Source of the DNA: Emydura subglobosa
Taxonomy: Eukaryota > Chordata > Testudines > Chelidae
Assembly (NCBI GenBank): GCA_007922225.1
Contig: ML679961.1
Location: 74,412,652-74,476,651 of the forward strand
Length of the DNA: 64,000 nt
Reading direction: 5' to 3'
This document shows positions 48,005 through 60,735 of this stretch, piece after piece. The stretch's first letter is position 1, and the number at the start of each line of letters is the position of its first letter. The translations under genes and the position numbers were made by a program. The notes under the pieces are model-generated. The model saw nothing but the letters and a program-made list of their open reading frames with translations. It did no database searches and had not been told where the DNA came from.

Positions 48005-48250
48005 CTTCATATACATTAGAACAGGGGTGTGCTCAGGAATTTAAATTCCACTGCTTTTGGAGGGGCACGTTCTGTGACCCCGCCACAGCCCCAAGCTGAA
48101 GAAGCTGTCAACTCCTGCTCGGGCCCTGGCAGCAGAGGATTTCGCTCTCCCCATTGGTGCCTTGGATTCAGAGGAGTTATGAGCCCCCCACTGATTATTG
48201 GGGGGCCCGTACACTTGCATCCCTTTGTGCTTGCCCCTGCATTAGAATAA
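48005..48250. repeat. Unclassified GC-richer repeat-like segment
   Basis: The phrases 'aggggtgtgctcaggaattt' and 'ccccccactgattattgggg' look like a turtle interspersed repeat I have seen, with a small palindrome (ccccccactgattattggggggcc). It directly precedes an antisense tRNA-derived SINE piece. Class unknown. Confidence 0.35.
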
Positions 48251-48254
48251 CAGT

Positions 48255-48345
48255 CACCATCTTGACCATCACACCAGGGATTGAACTGGGGACTTCCAGA
48301 GTTAAAACACATGAACTTCTGCAACTGGGGCTGTGATTGACTTAT
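48255..48345 (-). repeat. tRNA-derived SINE relic, antisense
   Basis: On the minus strand the phrase 'ccccagttcaatccctggtg' is a good tRNA-type B box (GTTCAATCC). An A-box-like segment would lie near 48325 but is weak. It does not fold into a full tRNA, so it is a SINE head rather than a tRNA gene. Confidence 0.45.
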
Positions 48346-49540
48346 ACCCTATATGGTCTGGGCACAAAGGGGACCTATAGCACCCAGTCACCACTGGGTT
48401 ACAGTGACACCAGTACAAAGTGCTGCAGATTAAACTAGGCCTTCAGAGTACCTACAAATATCTTCTTGGCAAGACCCAGCCGATTACAAATTATGTTTGT
48501 AAAGAAGTGCACATGTGTACAGATATCCATTTATAAAGCCAGATCAGATCAGCGCGAATTGGGCAGAGAGTAATGACATTGTGATCTCCTCAGGATTTAG
48601 TTTTTAAACACCACATCACCTTCCTCTGCCCAGCACTTCATTTTTGAACCCTCATCTGAGTCGAGTACACTGAATATCATCAGTGGCAACAACAGCAGGG
48701 TCCTCACATTCCAAGCTATGAAGGGGGGCAGCAAGAGGAAGTCAAAGACAATGCAGTGTAGCCAGCAGGATTAGCAGCACATCACCAGGATAAACACCTT
48801 CTCCAGGCAGCATTCAGAACCCAGGGCCGAATACTCTAGCCCTGTGTTTGCAGGAGGCGGTGGAGACAGGTCTCTTCCTGTTTCATGTGCTGAAGGACCA
48901 GTCTGTCCCTCAGCATGTTCAGCAGTTGTGATTGGCTGCCCTACCCCAGAAGGCAGGGAAATGGTGAAAGGGAGCCAGTCAGAGGGAGGCTTGCCCTGTA
49001 AACTAAAGTCTGTTTTCATAGACCTGGTAGGAGGTTCTGCAAATCCACAGTCTAGGGCGAATGGCGGTAGACTGCTCAGATCTGCTTTGATTACATGAAG
49101 TAATAACTTCAAAAGTGCCACAATGACTTAGGTGACACTGGAGCTTTTGAAAATGTATCTATTTTCAAATTTTCACCTCTGTACCAGCAACTGGCTATTT
49201 TCTTTTACCAGCTATCAGCTTTCACTCCCAGCTTTGCAGTTGTGTGCTACCCAGCCTTCTTTCTGCAACCACCTCACAGACTAATGCCTATGTCCTGCTG
49301 TTCCTGCTCTCACACAGCCTGTGTATGTCTCTCCTGAGCTTGGTCACCTCTGATTTCATGATGTAACTTCATTTTCTAGTTTGTTTGGTATTATGGAGAC
49401 CTCTAGTGGCTGAATGTTGAACTGGGTCATACTGAGCCAGGGCGGAGGAAAGGGACCTGACAATGAGTCAGCCAGTGAAGTATAGTACTTCTTATATTAC
49501 ACATTAATGAGATTGGGGTAAAATCTGTAGGCTCCAAACC
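48346..49540. other. No gene recognised; GC-richer segment
   Basis: 48560-49100 is less AT-rich and shows a 116-codon minus frame (48771-49121) and an 84-codon plus frame. Neither has a recognisable motif. An old repeat or a retrocopy fragment is possible; nothing supports a functional gene. Confidence 0.4.
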
Positions 49541-49547
49541 TTTATGA

Positions 49548-49729
49548 CAGTGTTTCTTAACCTGGGGTTTTAGAGGGGTCGCAAGTGCAGAGCTGGTATT
49601 GGGGGTGGCAAGAAAGGCAATTGCCTGGAGCCACAGGGGCGCCATGAAACTAAGTTACATGCCTCAGCCCCGTGGGGGTGGGACTCAGGCTTCAGGGGTA
49701 CAGTAGTTTGGAAAGGTTAGGAACCACTG
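49548..49729. mobile_element. hAT/Charlie-like miniature element, 182 bp
   Basis: Ends CAGTGTTTCTTAACC and GGTTAGGAACCACTG are 15-bp inverted repeats of the Charlie-type CAGTGGTTCTCAACC. The flanking 8-bp duplication is CTTTATGA (49540-49547) and CTCTATGA (49730-49737), with one mismatch. Both the ends and the 8-bp duplication fit hAT transposons. No transposase is encoded. Confidence 0.8.
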
Positions 49730-49739
49730 CTCTATGACA

Positions 49740-51875
49740 TTAGTCAAATGCAGTTCAAGTAATCAGAGTTCAAATGTTGTTATTATTTGAAAGCCCTTAT
49801 GGTGGCGCATGAGAAAGAAATTAGCAAACCTCAGCACAGATCATACAGGCAGGTGGCCAGATCACATAAACAATTATTATGGTCTCCTCTGCTGAGAGTC
49901 TCAAAAGAAAACAGAAGGAGTGAATGGATGCAATGGGTTTTGCTTTGCTTTGTTCACACTCTTTTTGTGTTCATTACTGTGAATGATAGCTGGATTCTTA
50001 CTGGTATAAATGTTCACAGAATGTGAATTTTAAAGTCACATACATGAATATTCGCAGAAACTGAATCTGACATTTGCAGAAACAAGCATTCATACCAGAA
50101 GCACTAACATGCTCATCCAGTTGAGGAACATAAACAATATCATGTGATTTATCCGGCCAGTTATAACTAACACATTGAATAATGGCTAGTCACAGAGATC
50201 TTTTCACAGTCAATTCACAATTTAAATATTCCCCAAACGTTTGCTGAATAATTATGAATAACAAATATATTAATGGAAATCACACTCTGCTCACCAACAA
50301 TCCAACAGGAGAAAACAAAATTAAATTAGTCCAGCGCATTACTTGTTACAAACTATTTGTTCAGCTCTCTGTGCAACCAAGATTTTTCTGTCTCATTCTT
50401 CATCATATGCTTTCCTTCTTTCAGTGCAAGAAACTAGGAGAATTTACAGGGATGGTTAATGCTCTTGATGGACTTGTCTGCAGCTAGTCCAGGCACAGCA
50501 AGGATGGATTTTTGGCTGGACTGTCCCTAAAGATGGATTTTTAGATGGGACAATCCTACTTTCTTTTAATATCATCCTTCACCAAGAAAGATCAAGTTAC
50601 TGAAACAGAATGACTGAATATTACATTTTCATTGATGTCACAGTGTTTAGTTATACTTAGACATCTAATTATGCCAATCAATGCCTCTTTGATAATTCTT
50701 CCATCTATAAACGATCTTCTGATAGTACTTCTGTCTATAAACTATCCCTCTAATGCCGCAATTCTTTCTTTAAATTGTTATGTGGAATTTTACTTTGAAC
50801 TCAAAGGGGGGGAAATGTCATAGCTAATCTTTTTCACATCTTTTCTTCTGCTAGAGGAAGAAACAAGAAACACAGTCTTTCAAGGCCCCTTTTCTGTGAA
50901 TAGGAAGAGCAAAGTATTTTGGCAATTAACAGGTACATAGTGAGTGGTAAGCATGGTAATGCTCGAGAGAAAAGCTCATTCAGCCCTGTGTACTTTGCAG
51001 AAGCTGCAGTTTAAATGTTAATTATGCAATTATAGAGCAGAGTTGAAATAGTCACATTGAACTTCAAAGCCAATCAAACTGAGTCTTGAGTTGCAAGGTC
51101 GATGGTTGTGTGAGCCTCAGTCCATGCTCATAAAAGTCTTATGACAAACTTATGACAAAAGCTTATGACAAACATAAACTGAGGTCATTCAAAAAGAGCT
51201 CCCTTCCTTCCTCCTTGGTTAGCCCCCCTCAATTTCAGTCAATGACACCCATCCTTTTCCCTCTGAGCCAGCCAGATGACCTCCCAGTAAAAATTATCTA
51301 TGACAAGGAGGAGGTCCTTGTTTTTTATAGGGGAGTGGCCACCAGTGAAAATAGGAGATTGATGGTACTGGAAGGTTTCCATGGAGATTTGAATTCAAAG
51401 GCTTTCCATTTTAATGCTCATCCAATTTTTTTATCCCTTTTGAAACCTCTTCCATATAAAAAGATGGAACTGTATCTTTAAGTTGGCAAAAGGAAGTGTG
51501 AGGTGAGAGGAGCCAGACAAAATACTGCAGTTTATATTTGGCCACAGAGTGAGATAGGGTGATAAATATACTTTTTTTCTTGTTACACATTGGAACCTAT
51601 AAAATAATGACTTGTGCTTAGAGGAATAATGTCAGGTGTATTTAGGCCCAAAATATAGATTTTCATGGGGGGGGGATGGAGGGAGACTAAAAACAAACAG
51701 AAAAACCTCTACTACACCTAAGAACCAAACCAAGAAAAATACATTTATTTTAATTTATAAAGTAAATCAATCTCTTGCAAAACAAAATACACAATACACA
51801 AGTTGTGATGGTGAAAATTCAGTTAGACTTTAATTTTTAATTAAATAAGATATTAATAAGAAGACCAATGAAGAA
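49740..51875. other. No gene recognised
   Basis: Unique AT-rich sequence. A small tandem of three 'cttatgacaaa' units lies at 51138-51172. The 109-codon frame at 51152-51481 begins inside this tandem and has no motif. Confidence 0.5.
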
Positions 51876-51879
51876 ATGT

Positions 51880-51950
51880 GGGTGAACTCCTGGCCCTAAT
51901 GAAGTTAATGTAGGTTAGGGGCATTGACTTCAATGAGGCCAGGATTCCAT
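51880..51950. repeat. Short palindrome of the GTCAATGG family
   Basis: Left arm 'ggtgaactcctggccctaat' and right arm 'tcaatgaggccaggattcca' are imperfect inverted repeats around 'gttaatgtaggttaggggca'. Same family as 32999-33068. Confidence 0.5.
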
Positions 51951-54130
51951 CTAGTGCTGTTTAAAGATATATTACAGGTAAACTGTCAGCAGCCCTTTAA
52001 AAAATAAAAAATGCCTCTTGTTGCTTTACTTCTATGTGTCCCTTGCTTCACTTACTAACCCAAATCAATTTTAGAGGAACTCTTTATGGGTTGCACACAA
52101 GAACCTTTGAATCAGGCTGAGTATTTAAAAACATGAGACTTGTCAGATAGAGGTTTCAGGGTCTGCACTGTGCACAATTGATGTCTTCTAGTTTCATAAC
52201 TTTATTTTCCTGATATTCCCTTGTTGGCAGGCTTCACACTGTGGTTTCCTTCAAAATTATGGAATATTCACACTCTGTGTGTGACCCTTGGGAATTGGGT
52301 TTATTTATTTATTTTGTGCATGCTCATATCCACTGCAAAGAAAAACCTCCACTGAATCTAGTGATAAATCACCATATTACAACCATCAGGGCATTTAATT
52401 TACAACTCAAATCAATCGGGACTTGCTGATGCCAGACAGCAATATACTGTCAATTTAAAAAACTGGATATTGCAGCTCAGTGTAGGATGGGCTGTCAGTC
52501 AGCTGAGTGACAAAGCAACAATTTATGGTTTGTAAAAATCCAGCAGACAAATTGCAAAAAAAATGCACTTTGACTTCAGCAGCATGCTGTGTGGGATATG
52601 TCTGTGGTGAATGGACCTGAGAGGGTGGGAGAAAATTATACCTATCAAATTGCAAGACCCTATTTTTTCTCCTTTTTTAATATATTTTGATTTAAGAGGG
52701 CTGTTTAAAGCCCCTGAAGTTGAAGAGAATTTAGTAAAACAAAATGTATCTGCAGGGTCAGCCCTTTGTGCATTGGTGATGTAGGTATGTAAACGTAGAT
52801 AAAGACGTTAAAGGCCAGGTACTCATTTGAAATCAATCAGCATAGCTACAGGAGATCAGTAATTGAGCTTTATAGAAAACTGTAAGCTGGGGCAGGGAGG
52901 TTGGTAGATGGAATTCACATCTCAGCCGGCAGGTGACTTCCATTGCTTTGAATAGCCATAGAGTTGTAACAGACATCCTTCTGGTCTTTGGGACCACAGT
53001 AGGGCTATGAAGCAGGCAGGAGAGACAGATATGCACTTGATGACAATTCCCCAATCCTTAAAATGTCAGTCAGCTGCAAAGAGGGGCAATCCCTCTGCAC
53101 TGCCCTCTGCCCATCTCCTGAACCATGACAGCACAGCTTGCTGACAGCCAAACTGCTGGCTGGCCAGCCTACTGCTGCGCTTTGTGGCCTAAGAGTTTTA
53201 ACAGAGTGCAAAGCAGGAGCTTATGAAACTATACAAAGAAAACAATCCTATAGAGATGGCTTCTTCCTCCACTTCACTTCACTATAAAGTATTCCAAGAT
53301 TTCATTCCTTTGCACAGAGCAGTGACAGAAGCATAGGGAATTAAAATAATAGTAATAAATAATTTTCCAGGTCCTGATGACTTTTAGTCCTTGTAGAAAT
53401 GTAGAAATAGCTTGTTTTAAAACAATTAAATTGGCAGATTGCTCCATCAATTGATTGATCAATACTGGAAAAGGTATGTGCAAATTCTGCTCCACGATAT
53501 CATTCTATTACTTGGTAATTAAAAAAACCAAACAAGATATTGAACTTTGAAAAGTAGTATCTACACATATGTACAAAGAGTTATGTTTATTGCACTACTT
53601 GGAATGTGCACAATTTATATCCTAAATATACTTTCAATCATTCAGTACCCTTTTATTACTGTTCTGCTCTATTGCATACTATAATTAACATGCTTTTTCT
53701 TTTTAGAGTGAGTTTTAGTGCCCGTGAAAGCTGCTGGAAAGTGAAGTCCTTTACAGTAACCTCAGAACAAAGCATGTCAGGCAGTGAGAGTGCATGCTTC
53801 CTTCTGGTGTATCTCATCCCTGACCTCTAGAGGCACCACCTCTATGTCTGAGTGAGAAGGGTGTTCTCCTTTATACGCATTCAGGACATGGCCATTCTGA
53901 TAAGACAGCCAAGTCTGCAGACTGTGATGATTTTTTTGTTTGTTTGTTTGTTTTTGTGATGTGAATGTACAGTTACTAAGAATTGGTCTACATAAATCAC
54001 CAATCAGCTGCCAGAGTGTAGGAATGATACCTTAGATAGGACCCTGTAATCCAAGAAGGAATACTATTATTCTGACTATGGAAGGTCAAACTAAATAGTT
54101 AATAGTCATACTCAGTCCTTATGTAATATT
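51951..54130. other. No gene recognised
   Basis: Unique sequence with a (TTTG)n tract at about 53934-53956. No exon or RNA gene. GC-richer 52990-53200 has only short frames. Confidence 0.45.
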
Positions 54131-54139
54131 TTCCACCTT

Positions 54140-54340
54140 TAGCTCTCAAAGCCATTAACAAAGATGAGTTTTCATTATCCCCATTTCACTGATAGGTAAA
54201 CTGAGACACATGGCAATGATATGCCTTTTGCAAGATCTCACAGTGAGTCAGCGGCAGAACCAAATACAGATTCCATGTCATCTGAACCTCCCAAGCCATT
54301 TCTCTGACCAATGAACCATGCTGCCTCTCCTATGAAAATG
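54140..54340 (-). repeat. MIR-like SINE, antisense, near full length
   Basis: In order: 'cattatccccatttcactga', 'aaactgagacacatgg', 'gcaagatctcacagtgagtc', 'ggcagaacc', and 'aaccatgctgcctctc'. This is the antisense order of an amniote MIR/CORE SINE. Confidence 0.7.
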
Positions 54341-55555
54341 CTCCAGCCATCTCTCCTAGTGACTGGCTGATGATCTCTCACTCTGATCTCATGAGTTAGG
54401 CCCATGGACCTTAAGTGGAACTTGCTCATCCATATCTGAACCATGATGGCCAAATTTATTTTTTTTAAAACTGCCTAACCAGATCTTTACCTCACAAAGC
54501 TTCTCTGATCCATTGATTAATTAACACACGCAGTTTATAGCCGCTTTAAAATTTAAAATAAAACAAGTTATTTTAAATTCGGTCACTAGCATAAAAGTAA
54601 TGATAAAGGTGTGACACAAGATCTACAAAAGTCTGGAAATTCAAAGCAAAAGTATTGGTGGGCACTCTGCAACAGGTGAGGTAAAGGTTAATTTTTTTTG
54701 CAGGGTCTGCATGGGGGGAGGGGGCTTCTATTTAAGTTAATGGTAGCTGAGAGAGAACTGTTAAAAGTAGAATGGTTGGATAGAAGAAATTAAAGAAGAT
54801 TTCATGAGCAAATTTACAATGAGATATTGGGTCAAAAATAATCTAATGTTTCTTGCTATGGATTTTCACTTAAAGACTTTGGAAATGTTTTATTGAAAGA
54901 TAATGAAAGAGACAGTTCCTTTCTACCATGTGCTTAGCTTTTCTGGGGTACTTGAAATCCAGATCACATTTCTTTCTCTTCTTTTTCTACCAGATCTAAT
55001 GGAATTTAGTCATCTCATTTAGACTTAGGGTCCTACAGATTGTAACTTCACATCAATACTGGTCCTTTCTATTGTGAAATGACTTTTTCCACCTCATTTC
55101 ATGATAGAAACTTGACAACCTTTTTTTTTCTTTTCAATTTTTAACTTCATTTCTTGTATGTCTTTTGTGCACATGTGTGTGTGAGAGAGACTTTTTTGAA
55201 AAACAGAATATATTTTTTTTTGGTTCCTTACTCTGCAATTCTACCATCAAAGACTAGGGGTCTGCAGATTTTACTCGGGGGGATACATGGGTCAGAGTTC
55301 CACTATTTCCATTCATGCTTAAATGGTTTTCAAACTTCACTGTCTATCATTGCTTTCCATTTTGGATCTTGCTATGTATAGTGGAGCGATTTGCAACCAA
55401 ATTTGATTGCAGTTTTCTGAAACACATATACTTCCCACCCAAATTTGGGGAGGAGTATGGATCTGGGATTTTAGTTCTCGTATTTATAATTATTACAAAA
55501 CACACCATGGCAGTTTTATAGAATAATGAGCAGAGCTTGTGTCAAACTGGAGTGG
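54341..55555. other. No gene recognised
   Basis: Unique AT-rich sequence with several T runs. No supported feature. Confidence 0.45.
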
Positions 55556-55559
55556 GAGA

Positions 55560-56328
55560 CAGAAGATCTACATTTTATCTCCGGTTCTGCAGCAAATCAC
55601 ACCTAGGACATAGGAGACCCTAGTTCACTTCCCTCCTCTGCCTGATAAGGAGAAGTGACCTGAATACAGATTTCCCACTTTTCAGGTGTATGCCCTAGCC
55701 ACTAGGCTAGAGGATATTCTGAGGGGAATGGCTCTCAACGTCTCCTAATAAATTGTTCCTCTATGTATTAAATAATTACATATGGATTGGGTCAAAGGGA
55801 GAGAGTGAGTATGACTCTAAAGGCAAGTAATTAGGACACTCACATGAGAAGTGAGTTCAAATACCTTCTCATCAGGCAGAAGGAAAAACTGAAGTGGAGT
55901 TTCCCCTTTCCTAGGTGAGGGGGCCTAAGCACTAGGCTAAAAGTTATAGAGAGGCTACCTCGGCCTTTCTGCAGTGAGCCATTTTGTGTAACTACCATTC
56001 TAGTGAGAAACAGCTTAGGCATCTGACTCCAGGAGATGGTTCCCAGGTGTGAATGGGCACTTCTTGCCAGCCCATACAGACATCTAACTCCCTGAGAGGG
56101 GCAAGGCTTAGCACCCCCCGCTTCTTGGTACCTGCTACTAACTAGTTTAGGTGGCTGCCCACCTCGTGTGGTGGCTTTTGTGGATCCCATACTCTCCCCA
56201 CATAATATATAGGGTGTCCACCCCATGGCTTTGTGGATTTCAGTGATTTTCAAACCACGTACAAATTAGGCATTGCAAAGCTGAGTCCTGCAATGCCTAA
56301 ATCCCTTTGTGGGTCTGGGCCCGGGCCC
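55560..56328. mobile_element. Composite repeat with two internal palindromes
   Basis: Two fold-back units follow each other: 55597-55636 against 55641-55690, and 55818-55868 against 55873-55935. Each is built on tRNA-like text (ggacactcacatgagaa ... gagttcaaatacc) and its inverse (ctaggtgagggggcctaag). To the right are 'taggcatctgactccaggag' and a terminal 'taaatccctttgtgggtctg' ending in GGGCCCGGGCCC (56317-56328). I recognise the right part as a turtle repeat whose ends are inverted; the matching left end is missing here. The 137-codon frame at 55840-56253 lies within it and is not a gene. Confidence 0.5.
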
Positions 56329-58435
56329 AGGTTACTGCAACAACAACAGGATGGGGAATACAAACACTGGGGGACTTAACAGGTGAACCTTTTTAGGACT
56401 GAGGGACACCCACTTCTCTTCATATGCTGCAGAAATATGCATCCACCACCAGTGCACAGGAGATCTATGGGCTGGTGGTGGGGTTACAAAAAATCTTCTT
56501 CCAAATCCTTATTGTCCTGGTCAGGATTTACAAATGCCTTCCCAAATAAGTGTAGATCTTTACAAAAGCAGCTGGGCCTCTTTAACAATCATTCAAGCAA
56601 GGCAAGTAGTCTCCACTTGTAGTAATGAGCTCATTAAGGGGTATTATAAAGGGATCCTGAGCAAGGAGGAGCTTCTTCTTTAGGCAGGAGAGAGGGGTTG
56701 TGGATCAGGCTGTTCTGTAGGAAATTTGCAAAGGTTTAGTTTTGTATAATAGGCTGCTATTTAGACCTCGTTTTAACTCAGTTATGAGCAATCCACTAGA
56801 CTAGTGCCTATGTATTGTGCTAATGTAATTTGGAATGTTCTGAATACTGCAAATAAAACCCAAGCCATATGAGAGGGGTTTATAAACTGTTTGCCGCCAA
56901 ACTGTACAAGGTTTATGCTTGCTGAGCTGCATTGATTCTGCAGTCTTTTTTCGTGCTGAAATATGAGGGCTTTTTCTGAATTTTTTTTTTTTTTTTTTTT
57001 AACTAAAGGCTAGTAAATTACAATCACTGCTTCAATCCTGTCTTTCTCCCCACTCAAACAAGGATCTAGGAAAAACTGAGGATCTAGTTAATTATGTAAA
57101 CTTCTCACATTCCTAGGTATTGAATAGGACAGGGATCTGAAAATATGGGCTTATAAAGAGGAAGGTGTTGTGTCTATGACCCAAGCAAAGTCCAGCTCTT
57201 ATGTAAACTTTCTAAATGGTGTTGTTTGGTTACTGCTGGCTTTGATTCACAGCTGGGAAAGTTGTGTGCACTTTACTGCACTGCTGGGATTGCTGAAATA
57301 TCACAGGCTGACACACTGATGCAAGCTCCTGAATGTGATAAAGAAAAATAGTCTGTGGCAAAAAATAATAAAAGGTGAAGCAGGGTCATTCCTTTGTTTG
57401 CTAAAGTAGAAGAAAGGTAAAAGCCCTGTTGATCAGCTTTTGCTGTGTTTTTTATGGGGTATGTAGGCCATAATTCTAGCATAGTTACATAGCAATCACC
57501 CTCTAAATGCACTAGTTTAGTAATAATTACAGTGTTTTACACAAATTGTTTCAATAGAAATGCAAGAAATCAGGAAAAATGGGATTTATACCTCAAAATT
57601 ACAGCTTTCTCTTTGATGGACAAAAAATGGTCACTGAGGCAGGGGGGAAGAACCAGTATTCACCATCCCATATCAAATCATCGATAAGCAAGTCTGCTCT
57701 GTTACCAAGTCTGCTCTGTTACCTCCTGCAATGACCTCATGCTTCCAGCAAATCAAATTATTGGATACCTAGCCTACCTAGTCTGTCGTGCATAACTGTT
57801 CTTTGTATGGAGGGGCATAGTTAGGTGTTATTGCAATACAAATAACATTTCTGAGCCCCAGGAAGATCAGCTTAATCCTTGACAAACGAGAAAATTTATG
57901 CCCTTGTTTTAGCCCTCAAATGCAGAATCGCTAGCTATCTGGATAGAAAAGGCTTGTTACTAGTGGTCATGCATAATAATATCTTTAAAACAAACCAAAG
58001 TAAATGCAGACTTGCCACAATCACATTCTGCAGTGTAAAATAGGGTTGAAATAGGCAAATGCCAGGGAGGATGGAGATAGACAGAATATTTTTGGTAAGT
58101 GGATGCAACTGTATTAAACCTTGCAGCTCAAACAAGATAATGCAGCCCGTCTTGGGAAGGGGAAACATATACTACAAGCTGTCACTGGCCTTCCTCCCAC
58201 ATTTCAGTGTTCAAATCCACAACATCCTAACATTCCCAGAATAATCTAACTTGCTTAAATGCAAGTCCCTATGGGCCTGCTTTACTCCGAGACCTATATA
58301 TTTCTAAAGTTTTACTGAGGCCTACAGACTGCAAGACAAGCATTCAACTCAATGAAAATGGAATGGAAAAGATCCATATCTATTTTTAGATTTAACTGTC
58401 AAGTTTTGTTTGTAGCCTTTTTATTTATTTAAGGT
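56329..58435. other. No gene recognised
   Basis: Unique sequence. A poly(T) run lies at about 56981-57000 and a 17-bp tandem duplication (agtctgctctgttacca) at 57691-57723. No exon or RNA gene. Confidence 0.5.
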
Positions 58436-58439
58436 GAAC

Positions 58440-59300
58440 TTAGTGATTTTGTATTACACCACTGTGGGTTCAGCTCTGGTTGATTCAGTTTCAAGCTCAA
58501 CAGAGTGAAAATCATGTCTGATGCTTTTCTCAAATGTGGAGGTTCTAGGAACAAAGTCCAAGGATAGAGACCACAGACACAATCACAAATCCAAAGTTTT
58601 AGCTGTACTACAAGTTCTGTTAAATCAATAAGTAAAGTTAAAATTACCCATGCATAGTGAAATCCCACAAACACCCGTGCAAGAATTATAACTGCAATCA
58701 TACTCACATCCTCAAAGAGATTCTAGGTTCTGATGGATCTTTCACAGGATAATCATAATGATTCCTGCTGGGGTTTTCCATGAGTCATCCCTTGGGCCTT
58801 CTCACTTTTATCCAACCAGGGTACTTCTTTTTATCTTGTTGTTCTGACCACACCTATGCACGAAGGTTTCAGTTCTCTTTTCCTTATCTATACTTCCTCC
58901 CCCTACAAATATTGGGGTATCCCATTTTTCATAGGTTGTTTCTTAGTTCCTCTTATTCTAATTAGCATCTGTATACAACATGTGTCTATGGCAACCTGTG
59001 GTCAGGATAGAGCATTCAAAGATGTTTCAATTAGATGTCTTGTTGTCTTGGACAATACATTGTGGTCTATTTCAACCCATTTTTCCGTAATGTCATTTTT
59101 TGGCACATGTTTTACAGTAATCTTGTGACCTAACTGATGTAGGGTTATTCCTTGGTCACATGCCCATGTCAAGTATTCTTAAGGCTATGGCCTTAAGCTA
59201 AAATCTTACAGGTCTCAGTCTGTAGGCCCTGCATTCCAACCATGCTTTATTTATATACTTCCAAATATTTGTCAGCCTGATAGTTCTATAATGCTACAAC
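58440..59300. repeat. Unresolved repeat-like segment, possibly an old LTR
   Basis: This segment has the feel of an antisense LTR, with a small palindrome (ttaaggctatggccttaag, about 59179-59197) and a tttattta motif near 59247, but I could not fix ends or a promoter and poly(A) pair. Frames inside it are short. Confidence 0.25.
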
Positions 59301-60735
59301 TTAAATCTATTTAGCATACACTGATTATATATATATGAAATAGCATATGAATTGATCATAACACCATGATAAATAGATGATAAAATTAACTAACTGGCTA
59401 CATGTTTACATTCACCTAGAAATTCTTTATTGTGGGAGTGTAGGTCTGGCAAAATGTAAGTCTGTTAGAATCAGTTCAGACAAATAAAAGGTCTGTGTTC
59501 ATCTGCCATCTTCATGTTGCAAAGGGAGAAATCCAGAATGCAGAATTTTAGAGTCTGTCATTTGCTTGTGTCTTGGAAATGAATACTTTCTCCAAGTCAC
59601 TGGCAAAACAGCAAATTCATTTATGAAGCATTTCACCCAATTCTGGCTGAAGAAATGTCAGTACTTGTATGTTATGAGATAAATAACGAGTGGATACTAT
59701 ATTATAGGCACAATGAAACACCGATGGATTTCATTTTGTTTGCTTGCAATCAATGAACTGTGCCGAACATCCGTTTCTTTGATTCAACATTCCTTCCAGT
59801 GAAATTTGCAACATAATTTGAAATAAGAAGGAGATGTTAGGATAATTTCTTAATTACCGGAGTGCTTTGGCAGAGAATTTTCAGCATGAACACTTGCAGA
59901 GGAAATGAATCTTGTAATTTTTTTAAAGTAATGAGCTTGATTCACCTGAAAATAGCAATGCAGGATAGCTGAGTCCAGCTCTTCTCATTTTCTGCCAGTA
60001 TTTAAAAAGAGGAGACAAAGAGAAAAGCATTTGGAGAACTTGACTTAAACCTATCTTTCTGCCTCTCAAGAATCCCTGACTGCCAGTTCATTAGGCATGG
60101 TTGAAGAGCCAAGGATGGATAGGGAATATAGAGCCAGTTTGTGGAGCTTACAAACCATTGCCAAGGGACAGTGGAGAAACATGAGCATATGAAAAAACTC
60201 AGTATAGTCTGCTAGGTTGTTCCAGAAACTTACCAGACCATCACTCACCTCTGGACCCCCTTTCATCTGTATATAAGAAAAATCCAGATCCCGAATCCCA
60301 AATGTATTGTTTATTTTCCTTTTTTTCAATCCATTGTCTTACAAGTGTTAACCAATATCATATTTCAAAAAGGCATTTTGTGCTTATGCCAATTCTGAAC
60401 AAGACTCCCATCATGCGTTTCACTTATGTCAGGCTTACAGTGAACCTTGTATAAGCCCAGTATACTGTACATGCAGAAACTGTCAGAAACAAGGTGTATG
60501 TTTCTTTTAAGATTTGCCAACTAATAATTAATGCTCTGGGTACAGTTTGCATAAATGGCAGTGATCATTGGTATAAGTGTCTCTGGACTAGATGCTAGGA
60601 TAATTGGTCAAAATGTTATATTTTCCTTGAAAACAGATTTGAAAACAATATAAGGAAATGGATGAAAAGTTTGTGTTAATAAGATGGAATTTGGGGGAAT
60701 TTTCTGTTTATTGTAAACAAAGGGTATTTAAGTAG
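59301..60735. other. No gene recognised
   Basis: Unique AT-rich sequence without supported features. A short (TA)n tract lies at about 59326-59336. Confidence 0.45.

Noticed and set aside
48255..48345. Possible tRNA gene because of a good B box
   Set aside because: No cloverleaf can be formed and the A box is weak; it is a SINE relic.
51152..51481. 109-codon plus frame
   Set aside because: Starts within a small tandem repeat, no motif, and no evidence of selection can be seen.
55840..56253. 137-codon minus frame
   Set aside because: Entirely within the double-palindrome repeat at 55.56-56.33 kb.
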